From Paenibacillus mellifer (GTDB lineage: Bacteria > Bacillota > Bacilli > Paenibacillales > Paenibacillaceae), in NCBI RefSeq assembly GCF_023195895.1, contig NZ_JALPRK010000014.1, positions 62,001 to 126,000 of the forward strand: a stretch of DNA of 64,000 nucleotides, in the 5' to 3' direction. Positions 47,181-55,695 of this stretch are shown here, in pieces (within the stretch, counting starts at the first letter, position 1; each line of letters opens with the position of its first letter). The translations under genes were made by a program, and so were the position numbers. The notes under the pieces were generated by a model. The model was given only the letters and a program-made list of their open reading frames with translations, had not been told where the DNA came from and ran no database searches.

Positions 47181-47487
47181 AAAACGCCCCTGAAAATCAG
47201 GGACGATTGAATCGCGGTACCACCCTGGTTATCGCTTTCGATGCGGCTGGACGTTAGTCCGCCGGCGTCTACAGCGATCGCCTCGTCGGTCCGGTAACGG
47301 GGACCTGCCGGTGAATTTAGAGCTCACACTCCGAAATTAGCTTTCCGTCCGCGCGAGATTTCAGGTTCTCTCAGCCGCTGCCATGGCTTCCCTTACGGGA
47401 TGCCGCCTGCAGCGGAACCTTTCTCTGGTAAATCCGCATGCCGAACGTACTTGATTTCATCAACGTTTTTTAGATTTTGCACATAAC
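47181..47487 (-). promoter_or_regulatory. T-box riboswitch leader of alaS
   Basis: The transcript carries the T-box sequence AGGGTGGTACCGCG (47226-47213) that binds the tRNA acceptor end. It is followed by a terminator with stem CGTCCCTGA/TCAGGGGCG and a T run (47205-47181). Upstream, Stem I motifs such as CTGAGAGAACC are visible, and a GCT triplet (47341-47339) in AAAGCTAATTT is a good candidate alanine specifier. Uncharged tRNA-Ala should favour the antiterminator and alaS expression. Confidence 0.93.
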
Positions 47488-47493
47488 ATTTTA

Positions 47494-47522
47494 AGTATAT
47501 AAGGCGCTTAACGCTGTGTCAA
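47494..47522 (-). promoter_or_regulatory. SigA promoter of alaS
   Basis: Reading leftward, a consensus TTGACA (47522-47517), 17-bp spacer, TATACT (47499-47494). It starts 11 bp after the stop of the AI-2E-type gene. Confidence 0.88.
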
Positions 47523-47532
47523 TGCGGCTTAT

Positions 47533-48609
47533 TCACAAGGCTTTGCGACGAACGTAATACGCGTAGAAATGTTGAATAACCACCTTCACCACAGCAAAAA
47601 ACGGCACGGCCAAAATCAATCCGGGCACCCCCGCCAATTCCCCGCCGATGAGAAGCGCCAGAATAATCAACATCGGGTGCATATGCAGGCTCCGCCCCAC
47701 GACCTGCGGGGAGATGATGTTGCTTTCGATCGTTTGGCAGAGCATATTGACGAGCAGGACGAGCAGGACCATTTTCCATGAGATCGTTGTGGCCATGACT
47801 AAGGCCGGGGCCGCCCCCAGAAACGGGCCCAGGTAAGGAATGATGTTGCAGAGAGCAACCACCCCCGCCAGCAGCAGGGCAAACGGCATTCCGATGACCA
47901 TGTAGCCGATGTAAGCTAACACTCCGATAATGACGCAGACCAACAGTTGCCCCCGAACATAGTTCCCCAACGCCATGTCGATTTCCTTCAACAACGTGAT
48001 GATCGACTTGCGCCGCGAACGCGGCAAATACTGCAGCATTAGCCGTTCAATCAATTCGATGTCCTTCAGCATGTAGAAGATCAGAAATGGAATAATGAAC
48101 GCATTAAACACCACGCCGATCGTCGTCCCGATATTGTCGAGAAAACCAGAAATGGCGCTCACCAGCCGATTTTCAAATTGATAAAACCAGTTGTTCATCC
48201 CCATGCGAATGCTCCCCGGCAAAAGCCCGTTATCCCAGCGGTTCATCATTTGCTGAGTATGAATGGTCAGCTCCGGCAAATGCTCCCCTAGCTCCTCCAG
48301 CTGTTCGACAAACATCGGAATCACGTTCATGAGCACCACCGATAAGCCGGTCAGGAACACCGCATAAATCAGCAATACGGCCATCGTCCGCGGCACCTTG
48401 CGCCCGCCGAGCATCCGGACGATCGGATTCAAGACATAAGAGATGATGATGGCGATCACGAACGGTGCGAACACCGCTTTGAGAAATCCATAGACGAGCG
48501 CAAACATTGGACGCAACTGCCACACGAAAAACAGGATGACCAGCCCGAGCAGCAGCCAGATGCCATACCGGAACAGTTTGCTTCTGGTGATCGGTTCCAT
48601 TGGCTCCAT
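47533..48609 (-). CDS. AI-2E family transporter (YrrI-like)
   Basis: 358 residues with about eight membrane segments, and the family's C-terminal stretch GPFLGAAPALVMA followed by LHMHPMLIILALLIGGELAGV-type helices. These proteins are permeases, some of them Na+/H+ antiporters; the autoinducer-2 label is historical. Same place relative to alaS as Bacillus yrrI. Two starts (48609 and 48600) are both well spaced from a run of GGAGG motifs. Confidence 0.88.
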   Translation of the reverse strand: MEPMEPITRSKLFRYGIWLLLGLVILFFVWQLRPMFALVYGFLKAVFAPFVIAIIISYVLNPIVRMLGGRKVPRTMAVLLIYAVFLTGLSVVLMNVIPMFVEQLEELGEHLPELTIHTQQMMNRWDNGLLPGSIRMGMNNWFYQFENRLVSAISGFLDNIGTTIGVVFNAFIIPFLIFYMLKDIELIERLMLQYLPRSRRKSIITLLKEIDMALGNYVRGQLLVCVIIGVLAYIGYMVIGMPFALLLAGVVALCNIIPYLGPFLGAAPALVMATTISWKMVLLVLLVNMLCQTIESNIISPQVVGRSLHMHPMLIILALLIGGELAGVPGLILAVPFFAVVKVVIQHFYAYYVRRKAL

Positions 48610-48940
48610 GCCTCCTTCCTCCTCCGCACCGAATAATCGTATAGATCAGTATTTGCCTGGGGAGAGAGATTTATGAGAAGAGGGGGTTGCGAAGGAGCCG
48701 GAGATGTAGGGGAAAAGATTAGAGGAAACGTAGACGTAGGGAAAAAGATTAGAAGAGCGCTGGGGGCCGGCGGGTGAAATGTTCTTACGATCGCTGTTGC
48801 TCATGGATTTCTCTGGTTGGACTAGATTCTAACGGTGTAGAAATCCACTCGCAAAGGCGACCACTAACGTTTCTCCAGAATCATTTCTCCCTCTGGCCTT
48901 TTGCGCTCTTCGAGTGCTTTCTCGGTGGGCCTCTTACTCC
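48610..48940. other. Gene-free stretch upstream of array B
   Basis: No credible gene. A 17-18-bp direct repeat, GTAGGGGAAAAGATTAGA at 48706 and GTAGGGAAAAAGATTAGA at 48736 (30 bp apart), is the only clear structure. A TAACGTTTCTCC word near 48864 might be a decayed relative of the array that follows. Confidence 0.5.
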
Positions 48941-49122
48941 TAACGGACCTGAGAGACGTTATTGAGTCATTTCCCGACTATTTCCCGATGTAACGGACTC
49001 AGCGGTCGTTATTTAGCCATAAATGCAGCGAACCGGGACAATTTTGCTGGAATAAGGTCATCTCAGTCCGTTAGGTTTCAAGGATGCCCGGCTCACAGAT
49101 AATAACGCCTCCTGAGTCCGTT
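48941..49122. repeat. Intergenic array B: four TAACGGAC dyads, two in each orientation
   Basis: Units of 23-24 bp with form TAACGGAC, Y-Y-A-G or similar, a few bases, CGTTATT lie at 48941 and 48991 on the plus strand and at 49051 and 49100 inverted. Centres are 50, 60 and 49 bp apart, the longer step being where orientation flips. No coding potential. It lies between the mannitol operon end and the AI-2E transporter start. Confidence 0.8.
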
Positions 49123-49144
49123 AGCCGCGCGAGCAAACCGAAAC

Positions 49145-49183
49145 AGCCCGGACGCATCTATATATTACAGATGCGTCCGGGCT
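49145..49183. repeat. Perfect 15-bp inverted repeat (hairpin)
   Basis: AGCCCGGACGCATCT, a 9-base A/T-rich loop, AGATGCGTCCGGGCT. The stem is strong but neither side has a T run, so a terminator role is doubtful; it could stop transcripts from mtlD with a non-canonical tail, or form an RNA end structure. Confidence 0.7.
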
Positions 49184-49281
49184 GCTATCTTATCCACCAG
49201 CTAGCGGTGATGTTACGAGCGAGTATATTTGCTTCAAGCAGGGAAATAAAGAACCAGAAGGAGTTTACGTCCGCATTTGGG

Positions 49282-49347
49282 AGCCGCTTGTCCTCCTTCC
49301 ATCTCATCTGTGACAAGCGGCGGACAAGAGCGGCCCGAGGTCATTAT
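49282..49347. repeat. Short dispersed motif copy 2, with inverted repeat
   Basis: GGCGGACAAGAGCGGCCCG and the following GGTCATTAT (49319-49347) repeat the sequence at 36.86 kb. Immediately before it, GCCGCTTGTC (49283-49292) is complementary to GACAAGCGGC (49312-49321), so this copy sits on the arm of a 10-bp hairpin about 35 bp after the end of mtlD. Confidence 0.6.
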
Positions 49348-49382
49348 TTACATGCGTTGACTCCATATAAAGGTGTCGCCGC

Positions 49383-50537
49383 TTAGCGTCTCTTCAATTC
49401 CTCGTAATGCGCCAACGCCGCTTGATGGATCGGGTGCTCGGCGTCGAGGCCGGTGTATTTGGCCAAGGTCTGCGAAGCGCCGACTTCTGTCAGCGACGCT
49501 TGCAGTTCCGCGGCTTCCGGATCATCCGGAGACTCGAAACGGAGCGCCATCGCCATCGTCAGCGCCAGGTAGCCGTATCCAAACTCCCGTTCATACGCCT
49601 GCGTCGCCGGGGAGACCAGCCGGTCGCCGGCGGACAGCTTGCGGATCGGTGAACGGCCGACCCGCGAAACCTCATCCGTCAGCGCCGGATTGGCGAAGCG
49701 CTCCAGAGTCGTATCGATATATGCCTGATGCTCGGCTGACGAAAACCCATGTTTCGCCACAAGCAACGCCCCGGTCTCCGAGAGGACGGCGCGCACATGC
49801 TGAACGACCTTCTCATCGTTCATGGCTTCCTGAATCGTGGCATGGCCTTGCAGGTATCCCATGTAAGCGGCCGAGCAATGGCCGGTATTTACGGTAAACA
49901 ATTTACGTTCGATATAAGCCTCCAATCGGTCAACATAATGCACTCCCTCGACCCGGTGAAAACCTTCGAACATTTGAGATTGGTCCACAGCCCACTCATA
50001 GAAAGGCTCTACCACGACCTGCAGCGGATCCTCATGCTGCTGCAGCGGAACGATCCGATCGACGGCCGCATCGGGGAACGCTACATTCGCCTCCGCCCAC
50101 TGCCGTGTCGCCTCGTCCAGTTGGGCATAGACATGCTCCTTGAGCTGGGAGCTGCCGCCGATGGCGTTCTCGCAGGCGATGACATGAAGCGGGGACGCCG
50201 TCTCATCGGTTTTACGCAGCATCAGCCCTTGAGCGATCGTACCGGCGATATGCTTCAACACCGAAACCCCAACCGCCGTCGTCACCAGATCCGCTTCGGC
50301 TATCGCCCGAGCGGAGGCAACGGGATCGTTCATGCTGTTGATCGCCGTCACGCCGCTTACAGTGAAGGTTTCCCGCTGATCGCTGGCCAGCGTGACGGGA
50401 TATTCCTTACGCCGGGCCAACTCCGAGACGAGCTTCTCGTTGACATCCACGAAGCAAACCTTGTAACCAGAGCGAGACAGCAATAAGCCGATGAATCCTC
50501 TTCCGATGTTACCTGCGCCGAAATGGACCGCCTTCAT
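49383..50537 (-). CDS. mtlD: Mannitol-1-phosphate 5-dehydrogenase
   Basis: 384 residues. The N-terminal HFGAGNIGRGFIG (residues 5-17) binds NAD. The catalytic region lies around VNTGHCSAAYMGYL and VAKHGFS (about 215-265). It oxidises mannitol-1-phosphate to fructose-6-phosphate. ATG overlaps the mtlF stop by 4 bp (ATGA), indicating coupling. Last gene of mtlA-mtlR-mtlF-mtlD. Confidence 0.95.
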   Translation of the reverse strand: MKAVHFGAGNIGRGFIGLLLSRSGYKVCFVDVNEKLVSELARRKEYPVTLASDQRETFTVSGVTAINSMNDPVASARAIAEADLVTTAVGVSVLKHIAGTIAQGLMLRKTDETASPLHVIACENAIGGSSQLKEHVYAQLDEATRQWAEANVAFPDAAVDRIVPLQQHEDPLQVVVEPFYEWAVDQSQMFEGFHRVEGVHYVDRLEAYIERKLFTVNTGHCSAAYMGYLQGHATIQEAMNDEKVVQHVRAVLSETGALLVAKHGFSSAEHQAYIDTTLERFANPALTDEVSRVGRSPIRKLSAGDRLVSPATQAYEREFGYGYLALTMAMALRFESPDDPEAAELQASLTEVGASQTLAKYTGLDAEHPIHQAALAHYEELKRR

Positions 50538-50971
50538 GCTTCCATGCCCCCTTCCAGAATTTCCGCAATCTCCTCTTCTGTCCGGGCGTTCATAATTCGC
50601 TCCAAATTGGATTCCTCGGTGAACACCATGGCGACGTTGGTGAGGACCTCCATATGATCCCCTCCGGCAGCAGCAATGCCGATCACGATAAAGGCCGGCT
50701 CATCGCCGCCGAAGTCAACGCCTTCCGGGAAGCGAACAACCGATAGTCCTGTCGAGGATATCAGGCTTTTGGCTTCCTTCGTGCCGTGTGGAATCGCCAG
50801 GCCGCCGCCCATATAGGTGGAGACAATTTCTTCGCGCTCGACCATTTTGTCGACGTACTCCTCAGTGACATGGCCGGCGTCAACCAGCAGCTTTCCAGCC
50901 ATACGAATGGCTTCGTATTTATCATTAGCTTTCCCATTTAATATAATTTTCTCTTTAGACAGTAGTTTCAT
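50534..50971 (-). CDS. mtlF: PTS mannitol-specific EIIA
   Basis: About 145 residues. The phosphorylated histidine is in GGGLAIPHGTKEAK (about residue 62). It passes phosphate from HPr to the EIIB domain of MtlA. ATG at 50971 follows GGGAGAG by about 7 nt; a start 21 bp upstream is less well placed. Overlaps mtlD by 4 bp. Confidence 0.94.
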   Translation of the reverse strand: MKLLSKEKIILNGKANDKYEAIRMAGKLLVDAGHVTEEYVDKMVEREEIVSTYMGGGLAIPHGTKEAKSLISSTGLSVVRFPEGVDFGGDEPAFIVIGIAAAGGDHMEVLTNVAMVFTEESNLERIMNARTEEEIAEILEGGMEA

Positions 50972-51014
50972 TATTGTTCTCTCCCTTTCCACTGATTTTC
51001 CTATCTTCCCTTAT

Positions 51015-53090
51015 TTACAGATTCTCAAAATAAACCAACAACTCGGTCGCCAAAAAGTTTCGAATCTCCGGACGCTCCCCCGTCTCCAGCAGTTCCACAA
51101 GCTCCGGTTTCAACAGCAAAGCGCTAATCTCACTAAGTACCTCTAAGCTCTCCCGCGACAGCTCGCGCGGCGCAAGCATGAATAGCAACGCGCCTACTTT
51201 CGTCCCGCCGTCGAGCAGTACAGGCTCCTCCAGTCGGAACAAAGCTAGTGAACGGTAATTCACGAACCGGGTCCGCGTGTGGAACAACGCAAGCGATGTA
51301 CCCGGAATGACCTGACTGGCCATCTTCTCCCGTTCCAGTAAACGATCCGTTACGGCTGCAACATCGGATACGGAAGGCGGAACGAACGATTGATTCATTT
51401 CCTCCAGTGCCGCTGTGACCGTCCCCCGGAGCGAATCCCCCCGGTTGTTCAGAACACGCACGTCGAACTGATCTAGCAGACTGACAACTTCGTTCAGAGC
51501 CATCGATAACGATCTTACCTTATCAAAGGCTCGGGTTTTGGCGGATTCCGGTTCGGGTGCTGGCTTACGCGATCTCAGCGTCGTATGCTGCACGTACGCC
51601 AGCAGCTGCTCGCTGTCCTCTTCCGTGAGCAGCGGGCTTAATCTGACGTAACGGTCCTCCGGCAGAGGCAAGTCGATCGTCGAGATAATCAGATCGTAAT
51701 CGGACTCCGGTAATCGCTTGGCTTCATACCACGAGACGTTGCCCAGCACTTCGATTTGCGGCATTTCCTTGGCGAGCCGCGTGGCCAGCAGCTTGGAGGA
51801 GCTGAGACCGCTTGAGCAGACCAGTATGGCCCGCACGTTGCGGCCAAGCTGATTCAGCCGTTCGATGGAAGCACCGAAATGCATCACCAGGAAGCCGATC
51901 TCCTCATCCGGTACTTCCAGACCGGCCGCGCTGTCGTTCATGGCCTCCCGTACGATCCCAAACAGCTCCTCGTAATCCTTGCGGATGGCGCTTAACAACG
52001 GATTGCGGATGCGCGAGCCTTCTCGGATTCGCTTAAACGCCGGGCCCATATGCTCGAGCAAGCCGCTGCGCAGCAGGCGGTCCTCCTGAAACGGGATGCC
52101 GGTTCGCTTGACGACGTTCTCCGTCAGCCGGTATACGGTATCAACCAACTCTAAATCCGCTTGAACGAGCTCGGGAGAGGCTTCTTTCGCCCGATTGAAC
52201 AAGCCGTTCATATAGGCGATTTCCTCCGGCGGAAACGTGAGCGTAAGCTGATCGGCCAAACGCAGGGCAAAGCGGGAGGTTTCGCCTTCATCCCGCTCCC
52301 CGCCAGCCCCAGTGGAAATCGGCTTGCCTTGCACCGCTCCCACGAATCTCCCTACGTGAATCCGATTTACCGAGACGGAGAGATGGATCAATAGCTGTGT
52401 GTAGGCATTTTCAGACAAGTGCTCGGTCCAGTTCCAGTTCATCGCCCAAAGCGTGTTCTCCACCGTCATCAGGTTGTGAGTGCCGACGACCTCCAACAGC
52501 TTCGCGGTCGCCGAGGATACTTGACTTACCGGCGATCCTCCGATGAGATCCGAGTAATCCAGGTGATCGGCAGCCAATTGGCATAATGCCGCGCGTTTCC
52601 CCTGCTCATCCCCGATAAGCTCGACGCCGTAGCCCCGGCGGCGGACCAACTCCAGCCCGAATCGGCGGGCCCAAGGCTCAACCTCGTCCAGATCGCTGCT
52701 GATGGTCGCAACCGTAACTTTCAAGCCATTAGCCAATGTAAATAACTTGCAGGGCTCCTGCTCCTCCAGCAAGCGGCAGATCAACAAGAGCTGCCGCTCT
52801 TCTCCGGAGTAGTCACTGGGTTTATCCACCAGCAGCAAACGCCTGGCTTCTTGCAGTTTCTTGCCCTCCTCGCTACCTGCGGCATTGCTCCAAACGGAGA
52901 TGCCGGTTCCGGATTTACGGTGCAGGAGCAATCCGAAATTGGCCAAGATTTTCTCGATCTCGTCCAGTTCCCGGTGAACCGTCCTGACGCTGACGTTGAT
53001 CTCCGCTGCGATTTCCGCAGCGGTCATCCCGTTCTTGCGCCCGAGGAGGAGGATGAGGATCTGCTTTTGTCGTGCGGTCATTTTCCTCAT
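51015..53090 (-). CDS. mtlR: Mannitol operon activator MtlR
   Basis: 691 residues, the size of Bacillus/Geobacillus MtlR. Domains in order: N-terminal helix-turn-helix pair (RQKQILILLLGRKNG; TAAEIAAEINVSVRTVHRE), two PTS regulation domains (LLIHLSVSVNRI and LVMHFGASIERL histidines), an EIIB-like domain with cysteine in AILVCSSGLSSSK, and an EIIA-like domain with histidine in LALFHTRTRF. Phosphorylation by PTS proteins sets its activity. ATG at 53090 follows GGGAGAG. Encoded inside the operon it controls. Confidence 0.94.
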   Translation of the reverse strand: MRKMTARQKQILILLLGRKNGMTAAEIAAEINVSVRTVHRELDEIEKILANFGLLLHRKSGTGISVWSNAAGSEEGKKLQEARRLLLVDKPSDYSGEERQLLLICRLLEEQEPCKLFTLANGLKVTVATISSDLDEVEPWARRFGLELVRRRGYGVELIGDEQGKRAALCQLAADHLDYSDLIGGSPVSQVSSATAKLLEVVGTHNLMTVENTLWAMNWNWTEHLSENAYTQLLIHLSVSVNRIHVGRFVGAVQGKPISTGAGGERDEGETSRFALRLADQLTLTFPPEEIAYMNGLFNRAKEASPELVQADLELVDTVYRLTENVVKRTGIPFQEDRLLRSGLLEHMGPAFKRIREGSRIRNPLLSAIRKDYEELFGIVREAMNDSAAGLEVPDEEIGFLVMHFGASIERLNQLGRNVRAILVCSSGLSSSKLLATRLAKEMPQIEVLGNVSWYEAKRLPESDYDLIISTIDLPLPEDRYVRLSPLLTEEDSEQLLAYVQHTTLRSRKPAPEPESAKTRAFDKVRSLSMALNEVVSLLDQFDVRVLNNRGDSLRGTVTAALEEMNQSFVPPSVSDVAAVTDRLLEREKMASQVIPGTSLALFHTRTRFVNYRSLALFRLEEPVLLDGGTKVGALLFMLAPRELSRESLEVLSEISALLLKPELVELLETGERPEIRNFLATELLVYFENL

Positions 53091-53112
53091 ATTAAGTCTC
53101 TCCCTAATATAG

Positions 53113-53145
53113 ACGCAAAACACCGGCGAAAGATCGCCAGTGTTC
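53113..53145 (-). terminator. Hairpin between mtlA and mtlR
   Basis: AACACTGGCGA, loop TCTT, TCGCCGGTGTT, then TTGCG. The stem is good but the U tract is short. It could be a partial terminator or an mRNA end that keeps mtlA expression above mtlR. Confidence 0.65.
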
Positions 53146-53172
53146 TGCCCCCGCATCGTAACCGGCGCGAGC

Positions 53173-54612
53173 TTAGCCTTTCAGCCGTTCGACCAGTTCA
53201 TCGTATTTGGGACTCTTCAGGAAATTATCAATGGAGATATGCTCGGCATCCGGTTTGTTTGCGATTGCGCGGTCCGTCAGCGTTTTTTGCGTAATGACGA
53301 TATCTGCGTCGCTCGGAATTTCACTGACAGCCGAATTGACGACCGTCACCTTTACGCCTGCCTCCTGCATTTTCTTTCTCAGCACCGAAGCGCCCATCGC
53401 ACTGGACCCCATACCGGCGTCGCAAGCAAACACGATTTTGTTCACGATTTCCTTGTGCGCGCCGCCTACAGCAGCAGGAGCTGCCGTTTCCGCTCTCGAG
53501 CCTGCGGATTTCATCTCTTTCATTTTCTCCGAAGCTTCTTCCAAGTTCATATCTTCTTCATCTTGTTTCCCCGTTTTGAGCAGGAACGAAGCGACAAGGA
53601 ACGAAACGACCGTTGCCACAATCACGCCGCTTAACATCGGTACATATCCGCCCTTCGGCGTCATCAAGAAGTAAGCGAAGATACTGCCCGGAGAAGGAGA
53701 ACCTACAAGGCCCGCACCGGTCAATTGGAACGTGAACGTACCTGCCACACCACCTGCGATAGCAGCCAGAATCAGGATCGGCTTCATCAAGATATACGGG
53801 AAATAAATCTCGTGAATCCCGCCCAGGAAGTGGATCACCACTGCGCCCGGAGCCGATTGTTTCACCATACCGCGTCCGAAGATCCAGTAAGCCAACAGAA
53901 TGCCAAGACCTGGACCTGGGTTCGATTCAAGCATGTATAACATCGATTTGCCTACCCGCAGCGCTTCTTCCGAAGCGATCGGCGTAATGACACCATGGTT
54001 AATGGCATTGTTCAGGAACAACACTTTGCCTGGCTCAATCAAGAGGTTGACCAGTGGGAGCAATTTTGCCTCCACCAGGAAGTCAACGCCCGAAGACAAC
54101 CCTTTGCTAATCGCGGTGACGACCGGACCGATGCCGCTGTAAGCTCCCAGAGCCATCAAGCCGCCCAAAATCCCGATCGAGAAGTTATTGACCAGCATTT
54201 CAAAGCCGGACTTGATTTTACCTTCGACCAATTTGTCGAACTGCTTAATGACCCAAGCGGACAACGGACCCACGATCATTGCGCCGAGGAACATCGGAAT
54301 GTCGCTGCCGACGATAACCCCCATCGTTACGATCGCAGCGGTTACGGCACCACGTCTTCCATGTACCATGTTGCCGCCGGTGTAGCCAATGAGGAGCGGC
54401 AGCAAGTATTTGATCATCGGATCGACCAGTTTGGCGAGATATTCGCTTGGAATCCAGCCGGTAGGAATGAAGAGTGCGGTGATTAACCCCCAGGCGATAA
54501 ATGCGCCGATGTTCGGCATGACCATCCCGCTGAGCGCACGACCGAACTGCTGAACCTTGACCCTTGCTCCGCCGGTTCCAGTTGACGGTTTTTTCGTTTG
54601 TGCTATAGCCAT
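53173..54612 (-). CDS. mtlA: PTS mannitol transporter EIICB
   Basis: 479 residues: EIIC with about eight membrane segments (about 20-340), a charged linker (about 345-385) and EIIB with its phosphocysteine in VFACDAGMGSSAMGAS (about residues 395-410). No EIIA domain; that is supplied by MtlF. It imports mannitol as mannitol-1-phosphate. AAGGGGG precedes the ATG, and a cre-like site lies upstream. Confidence 0.95.
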   Translation of the reverse strand: MAIAQTKKPSTGTGGARVKVQQFGRALSGMVMPNIGAFIAWGLITALFIPTGWIPSEYLAKLVDPMIKYLLPLLIGYTGGNMVHGRRGAVTAAIVTMGVIVGSDIPMFLGAMIVGPLSAWVIKQFDKLVEGKIKSGFEMLVNNFSIGILGGLMALGAYSGIGPVVTAISKGLSSGVDFLVEAKLLPLVNLLIEPGKVLFLNNAINHGVITPIASEEALRVGKSMLYMLESNPGPGLGILLAYWIFGRGMVKQSAPGAVVIHFLGGIHEIYFPYILMKPILILAAIAGGVAGTFTFQLTGAGLVGSPSPGSIFAYFLMTPKGGYVPMLSGVIVATVVSFLVASFLLKTGKQDEEDMNLEEASEKMKEMKSAGSRAETAAPAAVGGAHKEIVNKIVFACDAGMGSSAMGASVLRKKMQEAGVKVTVVNSAVSEIPSDADIVITQKTLTDRAIANKPDAEHISIDNFLKSPKYDELVERLKG

Positions 54613-54696
54613 AAAGAGAAACCCCCTTAGAATGATGTACGGACCATCAACAACGTTGACTTGTTGGATTACCGTGCTTCTAAACTCATCCTAATT

Positions 54697-54710
54697 CAAA
54701 GCGCTTTCTT
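54697..54710 (-). promoter_or_regulatory. Catabolite-responsive element (cre) upstream of mtlA
   Basis: Reading leftward, AAGAAAGCGCTTTG matches the CcpA-binding pattern TGAAAGCGCTTTCA in its central AAAGCGCTTT. Located about 90 bp before mtlA, where CcpA with Ser46-phosphorylated HPr would repress. Confidence 0.65.
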
Positions 54711-54781
54711 TCTCAATCAAATGAAAACACGGTTTCGTCATGATTATTGTTGACAACATTTGAAGAGCGATTCCTCCATAC

Positions 54782-54824
54782 AAAAAAAGCCATCCCCTCC
54801 ATGATTAAAAAGGGGACAGCTTTT
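54782..54824 (-). terminator. Terminator after the zinc-ribbon gene
   Basis: Reading leftward, AAGCTGTCCCC, loop, GGGGATGGCTT and a T run. It separates this unit from the mannitol operon. Confidence 0.82.
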
Positions 54825-54854
54825 GCATTTCCACAGCATAACCGGAATATATTG

Positions 54855-55067
54855 TTACGAGGAAGCGTGCATTTGGGAGAAATCCTGCACCATTTCCTCG
54901 CCGAAGAACAGATCGTCCAGCGAGCTGAGCGTACCATCTTCCTCGACTTGATATACGGACATTTTGTCGCCGTTCACCGTGAGTTCAATAAAGCAACCCC
55001 AGCAGTAGAACTGGTGGGAGCCGATTTTCCCGATATCCTTGGAATTGCAATTTGGACATTTCATCAT
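54855..55067 (-). CDS. Small zinc-ribbon protein of unknown function
   Basis: About 70 residues. It opens with a four-cysteine ribbon, CPNC (residues 4-7) and CWGC (about 23-26), followed by an acidic C-terminal half. ATG at 55067 or the next codon, after GGTGATGG. Longer in-frame starts would overlap the upstream PRC-barrel gene. I do not recognise a named family; co-direction with the PRC-barrel gene (28 bp gap) suggests one transcript. Confidence 0.75.
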   Translation of the reverse strand: MMKCPNCNSKDIGKIGSHQFYCWGCFIELTVNGDKMSVYQVEEDGTLSSLDDLFFGEEMVQDFSQMHASS

Positions 55068-55095
55068 AGAACCATCACCTATCCATCCACAAAAT

Positions 55096-55599
55096 TCACG
55101 GCTTTTCAAGCAGCTGTTCGCTGCCCAGGGGCACCATGATCGCATTCTCCCCTCGGGTCATTTCCGGCAAAAAAGGCAGCAGTTTGCGCCCTTCCATGAG
55201 ATCGGTGAAAAACCCGTCGCTAATTTCAATTCCAGTAATTGTGTTTCCCAATTCATGCTCAAAATAAACATCCGTCACATGACCCAGACGAATTCCGTCC
55301 TCGGTCAGGACCGACAGCTCTTTTAACTTCCCATTTCCCGTTAAAAAGGTGTTCTGTATGTTCTCGGCTCCCCATTTTCGGACAGCCTGTTGATTACGAA
55401 TCATCACAGCATCTTCGCCGTAGGCCACGATATCGTCCCATAGCACCGTCTTGACGCCGGAGGTCCAAAATAATCGATTCTCCAGCTGGATGCCAACAAT
55501 CGACCAGTCGTGGTTCAGGAGGATGTCAACGACTTTCCCGACCTGCTTGCCATGCTCCACATCATAAACGGTCAGGCCGATCATTTCTTGCATTCTCAT
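55096..55599 (-). CDS. PRC-barrel domain protein (YrrD-like)
   Basis: 167 residues containing two PRC-barrel beta domains: GLTVYDVEHGKQVGKVVDIL (about 8-27) and LSVLTEDGIRLGHVTDVYF (about 95-113). PRC barrels bind RNA or protein partners in ribosome maturation and other settings; the role of this type is unknown. Bacillus yrrD lies in the same neighbourhood. Start is uncertain by two codons. Confidence 0.85.
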   Translation of the reverse strand: MRMQEMIGLTVYDVEHGKQVGKVVDILLNHDWSIVGIQLENRLFWTSGVKTVLWDDIVAYGEDAVMIRNQQAVRKWGAENIQNTFLTGNGKLKELSVLTEDGIRLGHVTDVYFEHELGNTITGIEISDGFFTDLMEGRKLLPFLPEMTRGENAIMVPLGSEQLLEKP

Positions 55600-55695
55600 G
55601 TTGTATAAGACACTCCCTGCTTGGGCAATTCACACGGTTCCGAAAATCCTTACCCTCCCCTCCGTAAAAGCGATTTGACCCCCAAAAGGTGCCCA

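Noticed and set aside
49145-49183. 15-bp hairpin as the mtlD terminator
   Set aside because: No T tract on either side; kept as a repeat rather than a terminator.
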